From Helicobacter sp. (GTDB taxonomy: Bacteria > Campylobacterota > Campylobacteria > Campylobacterales > Helicobacteraceae): 7,293 bases of DNA. Shown here one piece after another: positions 1-6,526 of this stretch (position 1 is its first letter; every line of letters begins with the position of its first letter). Under the pieces are notes generated by a model, which was not told where the DNA came from, ran no database searches, and saw nothing but the letters and a program-made list of their open reading frames with translations. Location of the stretch: contig JAAVGZ010000026.1 of assembly GCA_014799985.1 (NCBI GenBank), positions 1-7,293 on the forward strand, in the 5' to 3' direction. The translations under genes and the position numbers were made by a program.

Positions 1-2
1 TC

Positions 3-350
3 TCGCAGCTCACCTACAACCGCATTCAGCCCGCCGCGATTCTGACGACACAGCTCGGATTCAACCATGCGCTTTTGACGCTCACGCAGCAGCGCGACCG
101 ATTGTTTTTGTTCATCAGCAGCGTTACGGGGCGCAAAATCGGCGACATTCGCGAGTATGCCGCGCTGCTCGATGTCGATTTGTATTATGATTGGATTCAT
201 TACAGCACGGCGATTGGGACGGAATATCTGTATCGCCAGCTTTTCAGCGGCTCGAAAAAGTGGTTTGATGAGAGGTTGCGCGGGAATCAGGTGAAGTACG
301 AAGTCAAGGTCTATCGAACGAGGAACAATCAGTTTGAGGTCGTGGAGTAG
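3..350 (+). CDS. 3' end of an unrecognised protein gene (5' end outside window)
   Basis: The frame is open from the first base, codon by codon from position 3, to a TAG at 348-350, giving at least 115 residues, so the gene begins before the window. A TTG at 75 could serve as a start, but coding continues upstream of it with similar codon use and no Shine-Dalgarno sequence is evident, so I treat this as a partial gene. The visible part is soluble-looking, with no signal peptide, no membrane segment and no Cys. It has a Tyr/Trp-rich middle (DLYYDWIHYSTAIGTEYLYR) and a charged C-terminal tail (QVKYEVKVYRTRNNQFEVVE). I do not recognise the family. It converges on the minus-strand gene at 385-684, with only 34 bases between the two stops. 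Confidence 0.7.
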   Translation, partial: SQLTYNRIQPAAILTTQLGFNHALLTLTQQRDRLFLFISSVTGRKIGDIREYAALLDVDLYYDWIHYSTAIGTEYLYRQLFSGSKKWFDERLRGNQVKYEVKVYRTRNNQFEVVE

Positions 351-354
351 CGCG

Positions 355-375
355 CCCCTAGCGCGGGGCTAGGGG
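355..375. terminator. Hairpin between two convergent genes (possible bidirectional terminator)
   Basis: CCCCTAG (355-361) and CTAGGGG (369-375) form a perfect 7-bp stem with a 7-base loop, located between the convergent stops at 350 and 385. No T-run follows on either strand, so it is not a canonical intrinsic terminator. Its position between facing genes is the main argument for a termination or RNA-3'-end role. Confidence 0.4.
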
Positions 376-384
376 AAGGGTGGG

Positions 385-684
385 CTAGACAGCCATGTTG
401 ATTCTGTTGCCGTCTTGTGGGAACGAATCAGCGCCGCTTGTGTTTGCGTTTGAGACATCGGGGTTTGAGTTGTTGCTCGCAGCAACAGAAGCCGCTGTGG
501 TGTCTTGGTTGGCTTGCGCAGCCATGACATCTTGATTAGCAGGAGAATTTGCTGCATTGTTTTGTGCAACAGATGTTTCTGCCGCTGTGTTGCGGTTTGC
601 CATCACATCGTTTGATGTGTTGATGTTATTGTTGCCTGTCATGTATGTTGTGTTGAATGCTGTTGAACCTGTGATTGGATCCAT
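385..684 (-). CDS. Small Asn/Ala/Ser/Thr-rich, probably disordered protein of unknown function
   Basis: This encodes 99 residues. The ATG at 684-682 is chosen because it follows AAAGGGG with good spacing. An in-frame TTG at 711 would add nine residues but lies within the likely promoter region and has no ribosome site. The composition is extreme by hand count: about 20 Asn and 18 Ala, many Ser and Thr, and no Leu, Lys, Cys, His or Trp. There are about eight acidic residues against two Arg, so it is acidic. No signal peptide, membrane helix or catalytic motif is visible. NQD recurs in the middle (NQDVMAAQANQDTTAA). The start MDPITGST and the end GNRINMAV are less biased. The strong ribosome site and perfect TATAAT box argue for a real, expressed gene. 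No family is recognised; a disordered or surface/secreted protein are possibilities only. Confidence 0.7.
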   Translation of the reverse strand: MDPITGSTAFNTTYMTGNNNINTSNDVMANRNTAAETSVAQNNAANSPANQDVMAAQANQDTTAASVAASNNSNPDVSNANTSGADSFPQDGNRINMAV

Positions 685-713
685 GGTGTCCCCTTTAATT
701 TGGAATTGCAAAT

Positions 714-719
714 ATTATA
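714..719 (-). promoter_or_regulatory. Promoter -10 box for the 99-residue protein gene
   Basis: A perfect TATAAT on the minus strand (719-714) lies 29 bases upstream of the ATG at 684. This predicts a 5' leader of about 20-25 bases containing the AAAGGGG ribosome site. No convincing -35 hexamer is seen 16-18 bases upstream; that region is A/T-rich instead, as is common for housekeeping promoters in Helicobacter and Campylobacter. Confidence 0.6.
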
Positions 720-781
720 GCGCTTTATTTCTTATAAATGGCTGAAACTATCGGGGAAATGCGCAAGAATGGGGAGAATCT

Positions 782-858
782 TGGTGTCAAGGGGGAGACT
801 TGAACTCCCGACCTCCGGCTTATGAGACCAGCGCTCTAACCAGCTGAGCTACCCTGAC
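782..858 (-). tRNA. tRNA-Met (anticodon CAT), probably elongator
   Basis: The 77-nt minus-strand sequence folds as a complete cloverleaf. The acceptor arms are GTCAGGG and CCTTGAC (one G-U pair), the D stem is GCTC/GAGC, the anticodon loop is CTCATAA with CAT at 824-822, and the T stem is GGGAG/CTCCC around TTCAAGT. The discriminator is A and CCA is encoded (784-782). The first pair of the acceptor stem is a normal G-C and the anticodon stem lacks the three G-C pairs of initiators, so it is not the formylmethionine initiator. Elongator Met is most likely. The lysidine-modified minor tRNA-Ile also carries a CAT anticodon in DNA and cannot be fully excluded by eye. No clear terminator follows its 3' end. 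Confidence 0.93.
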
Positions 859-868
859 AAAAACCGCG

Positions 869-897
869 ATTCTAACACAACTTCGCACAAAAGTCAA
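869..897 (-). promoter_or_regulatory. Promoter of the tRNA-Met gene
   Basis: On the minus strand TTGACT (897-892) is followed after 17 bases by TAGAAT (874-869), preceded by TGT to give an extended -10 (TGTTAGAAT). Transcription would begin around 862, a few bases before the mature tRNA 5' end at 858. The -35 box begins only four bases after the addB stop codon, so the tRNA has its own promoter even though it lies directly downstream of addB. Confidence 0.7.
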
Positions 898-901
898 GCG
901 C

Positions 902-3172
902 CTAGCTCCAAAGCCCGCAAATGGCTTTGTAGGCGCAATAGCGGCATGCGGGGTTTGTCTTGGGCGCAATCTCGATTGTGCCCTTGAGGTCTTGAAGCGT
1001 TTGGGCGAGCAGCGCCGCGCCCTGCGTGCAATCCACCGCAATCAGCCGATTCTGATACAAATCATAAAACGATGTCTGAATCTCCGCCGCGCCCCTGTTT
1101 TTGAGCGCCTCCGCATAAATGGCGAGCTGCATGGCGTCTTCGGTTTTGTGGTTGAAATGTTTTTTCAGCTTATAATCGATGATGTGCAGGCTGCCGTCTT
1201 TTTCGATGTCGATTCTGTCTATCACGCCCTCGATTCCAAAGCCATCGCGCATGAAATAGAAATGTTGCTCGATTGCGTGCGTGCGCGCGCCGCTGTCGTA
1301 GCGGATTTGTTCAGTCGCAAAAAAGGCGCGCAGATACTGCCCGATGACGTCGGCATCGAATCGCTGCAAGCCCGCAAGCGGCGCTTTGGCAAGCGTGGCA
1401 TAGAACGCCCTCTCGCGCTCTTTGGGCGTTTTTTGCGTTTTGTAGGCATGCGCAAGGGCGCGATGAGTGAGCAGCCCGAGCTCGGCATTGCCGTTGTCCT
1501 CTGCCTCGAGCTGCTCGATGTAGCGATAATAGAATTGGTTGGGGCATTGCCTAAAGCTCTGAATCTTGCTAAACGAGAGCCGAAAATCGCTCGGCAGAGT
1601 GAGCGCAAAACGCTCGGGCTCTTGCACAATCTCGCGACTTGTGCCAAACAGGCTGTGCTTGTAGAGCGCCTCGCCATCGCGCCGCTCAATCTGCAACACA
1701 TCGCCCATTTCCTGCTCCAAAACGAGGCTCGATTCATTGTTGTCGTCATTCTCAATCCATGCCAAAACGGCATGCTCGCTCGCACGCAACAGCGCATAGT
1801 AATAATGCTTTTGCAGGTTTTCGCGGTCTTTGTGGGTCGGCAGGTGCGCCGCCTTGCGAATGGCGGTGTTCAGAAACAGCTCCTTGTCGTTTGGGCGCGG
1901 CACCAAGCCCTCGTTCATGTTGAGCACAATCACAGCCCTAAACGCCACGCCGCGCGTCTCGAGGATTCCCATCACACGCACCTTGCCGCCGCCCACATCA
2001 TCAACGCGCCGCGAATCGAGCTCGAGCAGCACAATCGTGAGCATTTCATCGAGCGTGCGCGCAGCGAGCAGCGGCGCGATTTGCGCGTAGAACATGCAAA
2101 ATTCTTCGAGCGTTTTGGCGAGCTCATCGTCCTCGCAAAAGATTGTGCCAAGCGCGTGCAGCGCGTCTAGCCCGCTCGCGTCTATCGCGCTCGCCTGCCT
2201 CCATGTTTGTGGCACATCGCCTAGCTCGTCTGGCGCGCGCAAGAAATCGCGCAGGCTTTGCAGGGTTTGGTATGTGGGCAGCTCACGCTGTGATTGCCCC
2301 ATCGCATAGTTCAGGTTGCGGTGCGTGTCGAAGAGCCTTAGTGTGTCCTTGAAGCTTTCATCGGGCAGCACGATGACGATGTCTTCGGCATCGATTCCGC
2401 TTTGCACCCATTGCGCAATCGTGTCGAAGCACAGCGCGGCTTGGTTGAGCGGATTGCTAAACGCATAGCCCGCGATGTGGCGCGGCTGTGTGGCGATAGG
2501 CTCGGCATGCAGAATCTGCTTTGTGCCAAAGTCGAGCGTGTAGCGGTGGTTGGCGACAAGCGCGCAAGCGCTTAGCGCGATGAGGTTTTCGAGGTTGTAG
2601 CCATCGGTTGTGAAATGCAGCAAAAGCGGCTTGCGGAGGGCGATTTGCGCGAGAATCGTGCGTTCATAGACCGAGAGAAAGCCGTCGACAAAAAACTCGA
2701 TTCGCTCGTAAATGTCGAGCATTTCGGCGACAAAGTGCCCCTTTTGCAATGTGCTATCGACAAAGCCATACTCGGAGAGCTTCGCAAGGTAGGATTGCAG
2801 CAGCTGCCGCAGCACATGGAGATGGTCGCCATATTCGTCATAGGTGTCGTATTTTTCGAGCTCCTCGAGCGAGACATTCGATGTCGCGAGCTCATCGAGA
2901 AAAGGAAAGACGAAAGCGCCGTCTTGCAAGAAGGCAAGGAAGTTGGAATCGAACTCGAGCGCGCTCACATCGACATTGGCGCTTGCGCTGCTTAGGAAGA
3001 TTTTGCGAAACGCACTAGGCAGCGCCCTGCTTTGATTTTTCGCGCCCTCGCACACGAAAAATCGGCGCAAAAAGGCGCTCCACAGCATCGCCTCGGGCAA
3101 CCGAAGCTCGCGATGTTGCGTGTAAAACTGCTGCAACGCCCTGCTGTTGGCGAAAAGATAGAGGGTTTGCAC
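902..3172 (-). CDS. addB: AddB subunit of the AddAB helicase-nuclease (RecBCD-type break repair)
   Basis: AddB works with AddA to process double-strand DNA ends for RecA-dependent recombination. With a GTG start at 3172-3170 the product is 756 residues. The frame stays open to 3310, but that extension lies wholly inside tkt and reads as Cys/Arg-rich shadow sequence. The central region has the inactive-helicase signature of AddB/RecC proteins: KVRVMGILETRGVAF, then VIVLNMNEGLVPRP. The C-terminal third is a PD-(D/E)XK nuclease: His at about 570 (LGLLTH), Asp at 652 and 655 (GVIDRID), Asp 666 and Lys 668 (IIDYK), and a QxxxY motif at 682-686. Cys 543, 743, 746 and 752 match the 4Fe-4S staple known for AddB. 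I see no Walker A motif near the N-terminus. The start overlaps the tkt stop as TAGTG, implying translational coupling. All key nuclease residues appear intact. Confidence 0.93.
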   Translation of the reverse strand: MQTLYLFANSRALQQFYTQHRELRLPEAMLWSAFLRRFFVCEGAKNQSRALPSAFRKIFLSSASANVDVSALEFDSNFLAFLQDGAFVFPFLDELATSNVSLEELEKYDTYDEYGDHLHVLRQLLQSYLAKLSEYGFVDSTLQKGHFVAEMLDIYERIEFFVDGFLSVYERTILAQIALRKPLLLHFTTDGYNLENLIALSACALVANHRYTLDFGTKQILHAEPIATQPRHIAGYAFSNPLNQAALCFDTIAQWVQSGIDAEDIVIVLPDESFKDTLRLFDTHRNLNYAMGQSQRELPTYQTLQSLRDFLRAPDELGDVPQTWRQASAIDASGLDALHALGTIFCEDDELAKTLEEFCMFYAQIAPLLAARTLDEMLTIVLLELDSRRVDDVGGGKVRVMGILETRGVAFRAVIVLNMNEGLVPRPNDKELFLNTAIRKAAHLPTHKDRENLQKHYYYALLRASEHAVLAWIENDDNNESSLVLEQEMGDVLQIERRDGEALYKHSLFGTSREIVQEPERFALTLPSDFRLSFSKIQSFRQCPNQFYYRYIEQLEAEDNGNAELGLLTHRALAHAYKTQKTPKERERAFYATLAKAPLAGLQRFDADVIGQYLRAFFATEQIRYDSGARTHAIEQHFYFMRDGFGIEGVIDRIDIEKDGSLHIIDYKLKKHFNHKTEDAMQLAIYAEALKNRGAAEIQTSFYDLYQNRLIAVDCTQGAALLAQTLQDLKGTIEIAPKTNPACRYCAYKAICGLWS

Positions 3173-5127
3173 TAGGCTTCTTGGAGGAGCTCCAAAACCT
3201 GCCCGGCGATTGTGTCGGCATCGAATCCAAAGTGCTTGAACAATTGCTCGCCGGGCGCGGAATGCCCAAAGGAGCGCATGGCGACAACATGGTCGGCAAA
3301 CACATACCATTCAAGCGCGCGCGCCGCTTCAATCGCGATTTTCAATGTGTTGGGCGGGAATAGGAGCTTCTTGTAATCCTCGTTTTGCTCGAGCAATAAA
3401 TCGAAGCAGGGCACGCTGACGACCTGCACGCCGATGTTTTGCGATTCGAGAATCTGCGCGACAGACAAGCAGAGCGAGACCTCCGAGCCGCTCGCCATGA
3501 GGACGAGCCGCGTTTCCGAGCTGCTTTGCAAGATGTAGCCCCCATGCGCGATGTTTGCCTGTGTGCAGGGTTGCAACACGGGGAGATTCTGCCTGCTTAG
3601 GACGAACGCCGAAGGCGCTTGCAAATCGAGCGCGACCTGCCAAGCCGCGACATTCTCGTTCGCATCGGCGGGGCGAAAGACATAGAGCCCGGGCATAGCG
3701 CGCAAATGGCTAAGCTGCTCAACGGGTTGGTGTGTCGCGCCGTCTTCGCCCACGCCGATAGAATCATGCGTCCAGATGTAAAAGCAACGCAATTTCATGA
3801 GCGCCGCGAGTCGCACAGAGGGGGCGAGATAGTCGCTAAAGACAAAGAATGTCGCGCAAAAGGGCAAGAAGAGTCCATAGGCGGCGATGGCGTTTGTAAT
3901 CGCGGCGGAGCTGTGCTCGCGGATTCCGAAATGCAGGTTGCGCCCTTGCGGGAAGTCTTGCTCGTTTTGCAAATAGGTGTTGTTCGAGGGCGAGAGGTCG
4001 GCGCTGCCGCCCAAGAATCCGGGCAACGCAGTCGCAATGGCTTGCAGAATCTGCCCGTTGCTCGCGCGTGTCGCGATGCTGCTGCCCGTTGCAAATGTGG
4101 GAAAGACAATGCTTGTCGTGTCTTTGGCGAGGAGTTGTCCCAAGAGGGCTTTTTTCTCTTCGCTTAGCGCGCGTGCGCGTAGATTCCATTGCAGCTCGAG
4201 CACGCTGCCCATGTTTTCGAGCATGCGAAAGTAGAATCGCACATCATCGGGGACATGGAATGTGTCGTCAGCCCCGCAGAAGCCGCTCGCGACTTTTGAT
4301 GTCGCAATCTCTTCTTCGCCCAGAGGCGCTCCGTGCGTTTTGTGCGAGCCGCTTAGATTCTTCGCGCCCTTCGCGATGATGGTGTGCGCGATGACAAGCG
4401 CGGGCTTTGGCGACTGCTTCGCCCCATTAATCGCCTCGTTGATGCTGATAGCGTCATGCCCATCGCATTCAAAAACGTCCCAGCCCTGCGCGATGAATCG
4501 CGTGCGCACATCTTCGCTAAACGCGAGCCCCACATCGCCCTCGATTGTGATGCGGTTGCAATCATAAATCATCACAAGCGAGGAGAGCCGCAAATGCCCC
4601 GCGAGCGAGCATGCCTCATAGCTGATGCCCTCTTGCAAATCACCATCACCGCAAATGCAATAGACTTGGTGGTTGATGATGTCGCTGCCGAGCAGCTCTT
4701 GCGCATAGCGCGCCGCCATTGCGAAGCCAACGGCGTTCGCGACACCTTGCCCGAGCGGTCCTGTGGTGATTTCGATTCCCTCCGTGAGCCCATATTCGGG
4801 GTGTCCGGGTGTAATCGATTCGAGCTGTCGAAAGTTTTGCAACGCCTCGAGCGGCACATTGAAGCCCCACAAGTGCAGCAAGGAATAAATCATCGCCGAT
4901 GTGTGCCCACCGCTAAAGACGATTCTGTCGCGGTTGAGCCATTGTGGGTTGTTTGGCGCGAGGCGCAGGTGCAGGCTAAGCACGCTCATGATTTCGGCGA
5001 GCCCCATAGGCGCGCCCGGGTGTCCGCTGCCTGCCTTTTGCACCATATCGGCGCTCAAGAAACGCACGCAATTTGCCATGCGCTCGATGATGGGAATATC
5101 TTTTGGCTCGATAGATACAGCTAGCAT
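3172..5127 (-). CDS. tkt: Transketolase
   Basis: This thiamine-diphosphate enzyme moves two-carbon ketol units between sugar phosphates in the non-oxidative pentose phosphate pathway, in the cytoplasm. It has 651 residues, close to the usual bacterial length. The ATG at 5127 follows AAGGAG at good spacing; an in-frame upstream start at 5166 lacks a ribosome site and would overrun the promoter. Visible landmarks are SGHPGAPMG with His 36, FSGGH with His 75, PGHPEYG with His 109, GPLGQG near 123-128, and the cofactor/metal motif GDGDLQEG (160-167) with Asn 191. Further on are KTHGAPLG with His 265, GIREH with the catalytic Glu 404, THDSIGVGEDG with His 466, and a typical C-terminal domain (APGEQLFKHFGFDADTI). 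Every active-site residue I can place is present. It lies 45 bases downstream of the integrase and runs directly into addB. Confidence 0.97.
   Translation of the reverse strand: MLAVSIEPKDIPIIERMANCVRFLSADMVQKAGSGHPGAPMGLAEIMSVLSLHLRLAPNNPQWLNRDRIVFSGGHTSAMIYSLLHLWGFNVPLEALQNFRQLESITPGHPEYGLTEGIEITTGPLGQGVANAVGFAMAARYAQELLGSDIINHQVYCICGDGDLQEGISYEACSLAGHLRLSSLVMIYDCNRITIEGDVGLAFSEDVRTRFIAQGWDVFECDGHDAISINEAINGAKQSPKPALVIAHTIIAKGAKNLSGSHKTHGAPLGEEEIATSKVASGFCGADDTFHVPDDVRFYFRMLENMGSVLELQWNLRARALSEEKKALLGQLLAKDTTSIVFPTFATGSSIATRASNGQILQAIATALPGFLGGSADLSPSNNTYLQNEQDFPQGRNLHFGIREHSSAAITNAIAAYGLFLPFCATFFVFSDYLAPSVRLAALMKLRCFYIWTHDSIGVGEDGATHQPVEQLSHLRAMPGLYVFRPADANENVAAWQVALDLQAPSAFVLSRQNLPVLQPCTQANIAHGGYILQSSSETRLVLMASGSEVSLCLSVAQILESQNIGVQVVSVPCFDLLLEQNEDYKKLLFPPNTLKIAIEAARALEWYVFADHVVAMRSFGHSAPGEQLFKHFGFDADTIAGQVLELLQEA
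3181..3195 (-). other. Small hairpin just upstream of the addB start, inside the tkt 3' end
   Basis: On the minus strand TTGGAG (3195-3190), a 3-base loop and CTCCAA (3186-3181) form a 6-bp stem ending nine bases before the addB GTG. The only GGAG sequence near that start is inside this stem and is too far away (about 17 bases) to be a good Shine-Dalgarno site. This fits addB being translated by ribosomes finishing tkt. The structure is read directly; its role is inferred. Confidence 0.35.
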
Positions 5128-5146
5128 GTTCGACTCCTTTTGGGCA

Positions 5147-5155
5147 ATTCTAGCA
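5147..5155 (-). promoter_or_regulatory. Extended -10 promoter of tkt
   Basis: TGCTAGAAT on the minus strand (5155-5147) lies 19 bases before the tkt ATG in the 45-base gap after the integrase stop. The predicted start of transcription near 5140 leaves a very short leader that contains the AAGGAG site. No -35 hexamer is visible; that position falls in the integrase stop region. The promoter would let tkt-addB be transcribed independently of the integrase, although integrase read-through is also possible because no terminator separates them. Confidence 0.6.
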
Positions 5156-5172
5156 CAAATTTCCAAAGAATC

Positions 5173-6309
5173 TTATAGTGTAAGGGCATTCCCATGTTGG
5201 GCGAGCAGCTGCGCGATGTTTTGCTCGACAATGCTTGCCCGCTGCCTGCGCGTTTTGGGGATATATTTCGCATAGCGCGCGAATGTCATCTGTGTGTTGG
5301 AATGCCCGAGCGTTGCGCTCACCCAGAGAATGTCCTCGCCCGCGCTAATCATCGTTGTGGCGAATGTGTGGCGCGTGTGATAGACGCTGCGGTAGGCGAT
5401 TTGGCATTCTTTGAGCGCCCTTTGCCAGCGGTAGGCGAGGCTGCCGCTGCTCGTGTAGTTTTTGTTGCGGCTATGCACAAAGACCCAGCAGCTCTTTTTG
5501 CGCGCATACATTTGCAGCAGCTTGGTCTTGACGCATGGCAGCATGTCGATGCTGCGCTTGCCCGTTTTGGGCGTGGTAATCGTGCCAAATGTCGCGTTGC
5601 GCTCGACATGAATCGTGTCATTGTCAAAGTCGATACAATCCCACGCGAGCGCGAGAATCTCGCCCGTGCGCATTCCTGTGAAAAAGGCGATGGTCGCGAA
5701 GTCGCGCACAAAGGCATCGTTGCAGAGCAGAATCTTGGCGATTTCTTCGTGGCTGAAGGGTGTCGGGTTGTTTTTGGGTAGTGGCTTTGGCTTTTTGAGC
5801 CCAATCATGGGATTTTGCGACACAATCCCGCTCTTTTTCGCCTCTTCAAACACCGTGCTAAGCAGCGAGGCGATGTTGGCGCAATAGCCCGCGCTTGGCT
5901 TTTGCCCATTCTTTTTTCGAAAATTAAAGAACCATTCGCGCAATACAGCATAGTCAATCTGATGGATTGCGGTTTTTCCAAAAGCGGGGTAAAGAATATT
6001 GCGTAACAATCCCATTCTTGTTTCAAAGCTTGAATGTTTTAGGGTAGATTCCCAGATAGGTTGCAGTTTTGTGCAAAATTCTTGAAAAGAAATCCGAAAT
6101 TTATCTTGCCTGCGATTCTGTGTTTTGATTTTGAGTGTTTCGCCTATAAGGCATAGCCGAGAAATCTCGCTTTCCCAGTTTTGGTGTACATATTCCAATG
6201 TCTTTTTGCTCGCCTTTCTGCCTGTGCTAAGGCGGTATCTTTTGCCATTTATTGTACCTTTGACATAGACGATTCTATTGCGTTCATAGCTATGCAACCA
6301 TTTCTTCAT
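5173..6309 (-). CDS. Tyrosine recombinase / phage-type integrase
   Basis: This 378-residue site-specific recombinase of the lambda-Int superfamily would cut and rejoin DNA at attachment sites. The N-terminus (KGTINGKRYRLSTGRKAS, about 18-35) resembles an arm-type DNA-binding domain, followed by a core-binding helical domain (about 70-165) and the catalytic domain from about 185. Catalytic residues are Arg 214 (GMRTGE), Lys 248 (TPKTGKR), Arg 313 (YHTRHTFAT), His 336 (LGHSNTQ) and the nucleophile Tyr 346 (FARYAKYIP). The usual His three residues before Arg 313 is Tyr 310, a variant also seen in phage integrases of the YQTRHTFA type. An in-frame TAG at 6318-6316 fixes the ATG at 6309. The architecture fits a phage or island integrase better than a chromosome-dimer Xer enzyme. 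No other mobile-element gene is in view. GC content drops from about 56% in the 3' part to about 40% in the 5' part. Confidence 0.92.
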   Translation of the reverse strand: MKKWLHSYERNRIVYVKGTINGKRYRLSTGRKASKKTLEYVHQNWESEISRLCLIGETLKIKTQNRRQDKFRISFQEFCTKLQPIWESTLKHSSFETRMGLLRNILYPAFGKTAIHQIDYAVLREWFFNFRKKNGQKPSAGYCANIASLLSTVFEEAKKSGIVSQNPMIGLKKPKPLPKNNPTPFSHEEIAKILLCNDAFVRDFATIAFFTGMRTGEILALAWDCIDFDNDTIHVERNATFGTITTPKTGKRSIDMLPCVKTKLLQMYARKKSCWVFVHSRNKNYTSSGSLAYRWQRALKECQIAYRSVYHTRHTFATTMISAGEDILWVSATLGHSNTQMTFARYAKYIPKTRRQRASIVEQNIAQLLAQHGNALTL

Positions 6310-6338
6310 TAGTTTCTACCTTTAGGTTTTTGGGTCAT
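6309..6338 (-). CDS. Possible 9-residue leader peptide overlapping the integrase start
   Basis: An ATG at 6338-6336 follows AAAGGAG with ideal spacing and opens a 9-codon frame (MTQKPKGRN) that ends in TAA at 6311-6309. The last A of that stop is the A of the integrase ATG (TAATG). The best ribosome site in this leader therefore belongs to the mini-ORF, while the integrase has only a weaker AAAGG about nine bases before its ATG. This suggests translation of the integrase by stop-restart coupling. It could also be the remnant of a longer upstream gene or chance. Translation is inferred. Confidence 0.45.
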   Translation of the reverse strand: MTQKPKGRN

Positions 6339-6360
6339 TTTCACTCCTTTTTTGTGTGAG

Positions 6361-6369
6361 ATTGTAGCA
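6361..6369 (-). promoter_or_regulatory. Extended -10 promoter of the leader-integrase transcript
   Basis: TGCTACAAT on the minus strand (6369-6361) lies 22 bases upstream of the leader ATG, with AAAGGAG between them. The predicted start near 6354 gives a short leader. No good -35 is seen. The promoter fires away from the barrel gene, so 6370-6466 separates two divergent promoters. Confidence 0.55.
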
Positions 6370-6466
6370 AAAACATGCGCGAAATGGGGCAGGGCAGAAT
6401 CTGAAGTTTATTTTGCGCTTGCAAAAATGCCGATTCTTTTTGTCAAAAATCCCAAGAATTTCAGCT

Positions 6467-6494
6467 TTTATTCAGTGGGGGGGGGGGGTATATT
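6467..6494 (+). promoter_or_regulatory. Putative promoter of the barrel gene with a poly-G spacer
   Basis: A TATATT at 6489-6494 is a plausible -10 box, placing transcription near 6501. A weak -35 candidate, TTTATT (6467-6472), lies 16 bases upstream. Twelve of those 16 spacer bases are the G tract, so each gained or lost G would change -35/-10 spacing. The -35 match is poor; the -10 box and the gene order are the firmer parts of this call. Confidence 0.5.
6477..6488 (+). repeat. Homopolymeric tract of 12 G (candidate phase-variation tract)
   Basis: Twelve uninterrupted G residues lie 38 bases before the barrel ATG at 6527. Runs this long are hypermutable by slipped-strand mispairing in Helicobacter and Campylobacter and commonly sit in or before genes for surface structures. 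It lies outside the coding sequence chosen here, so an effect on transcription is more likely than a frameshift. Confidence 0.9.
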
Positions 6495-6526
6495 TCTCCT
6501 TGCTGAAATTATCACAAAGGACAACA

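Noticed and set aside
782..858. tRNA-Met 3' end as the integrase attachment site
   Set aside because: I found no second copy of the tRNA 3' sequence near the integrase (5128-6526), and the integrase is over 4 kb away beyond the apparently ordinary genes tkt and addB.
992..2170. Long plus-strand open frame of 392 codons opposite addB
   Set aside because: It lies entirely antisense to a convincing AddB with intact nuclease and Fe-S motifs, shows no domain, and has no ribosome site. It is a shadow of G/C-rich codon use.
3173..3310. N-terminal extension of AddB by 46 residues upstream of GTG 3172
   Set aside because: The extension overlaps tkt out of frame, is rich in Cys and Arg unlike the rest of AddB, and has no ribosome site. 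TAGTG overlap is a better start.
4384..5124. Plus-strand open frame of 246 codons opposite tkt
   Set aside because: It is antisense to the transketolase active-site region. The composition is that of a reverse-frame shadow and no motif is visible.
5173..6309. Integrase as a XerH-type chromosome-dimer recombinase
   Set aside because: The N-terminus resembles an arm-binding domain of phage integrases, the HxxR His is replaced by Tyr as in phage-type enzymes, and no dif-like site was recognised nearby.
6413..6526. Longer barrel protein starting at TTG 6413 and reading through the poly-G tract
   Set aside because: It would place 38 residues before a textbook signal peptide, starts at TTG without a ribosome site, and ignores the AAAGGA before ATG 6527.
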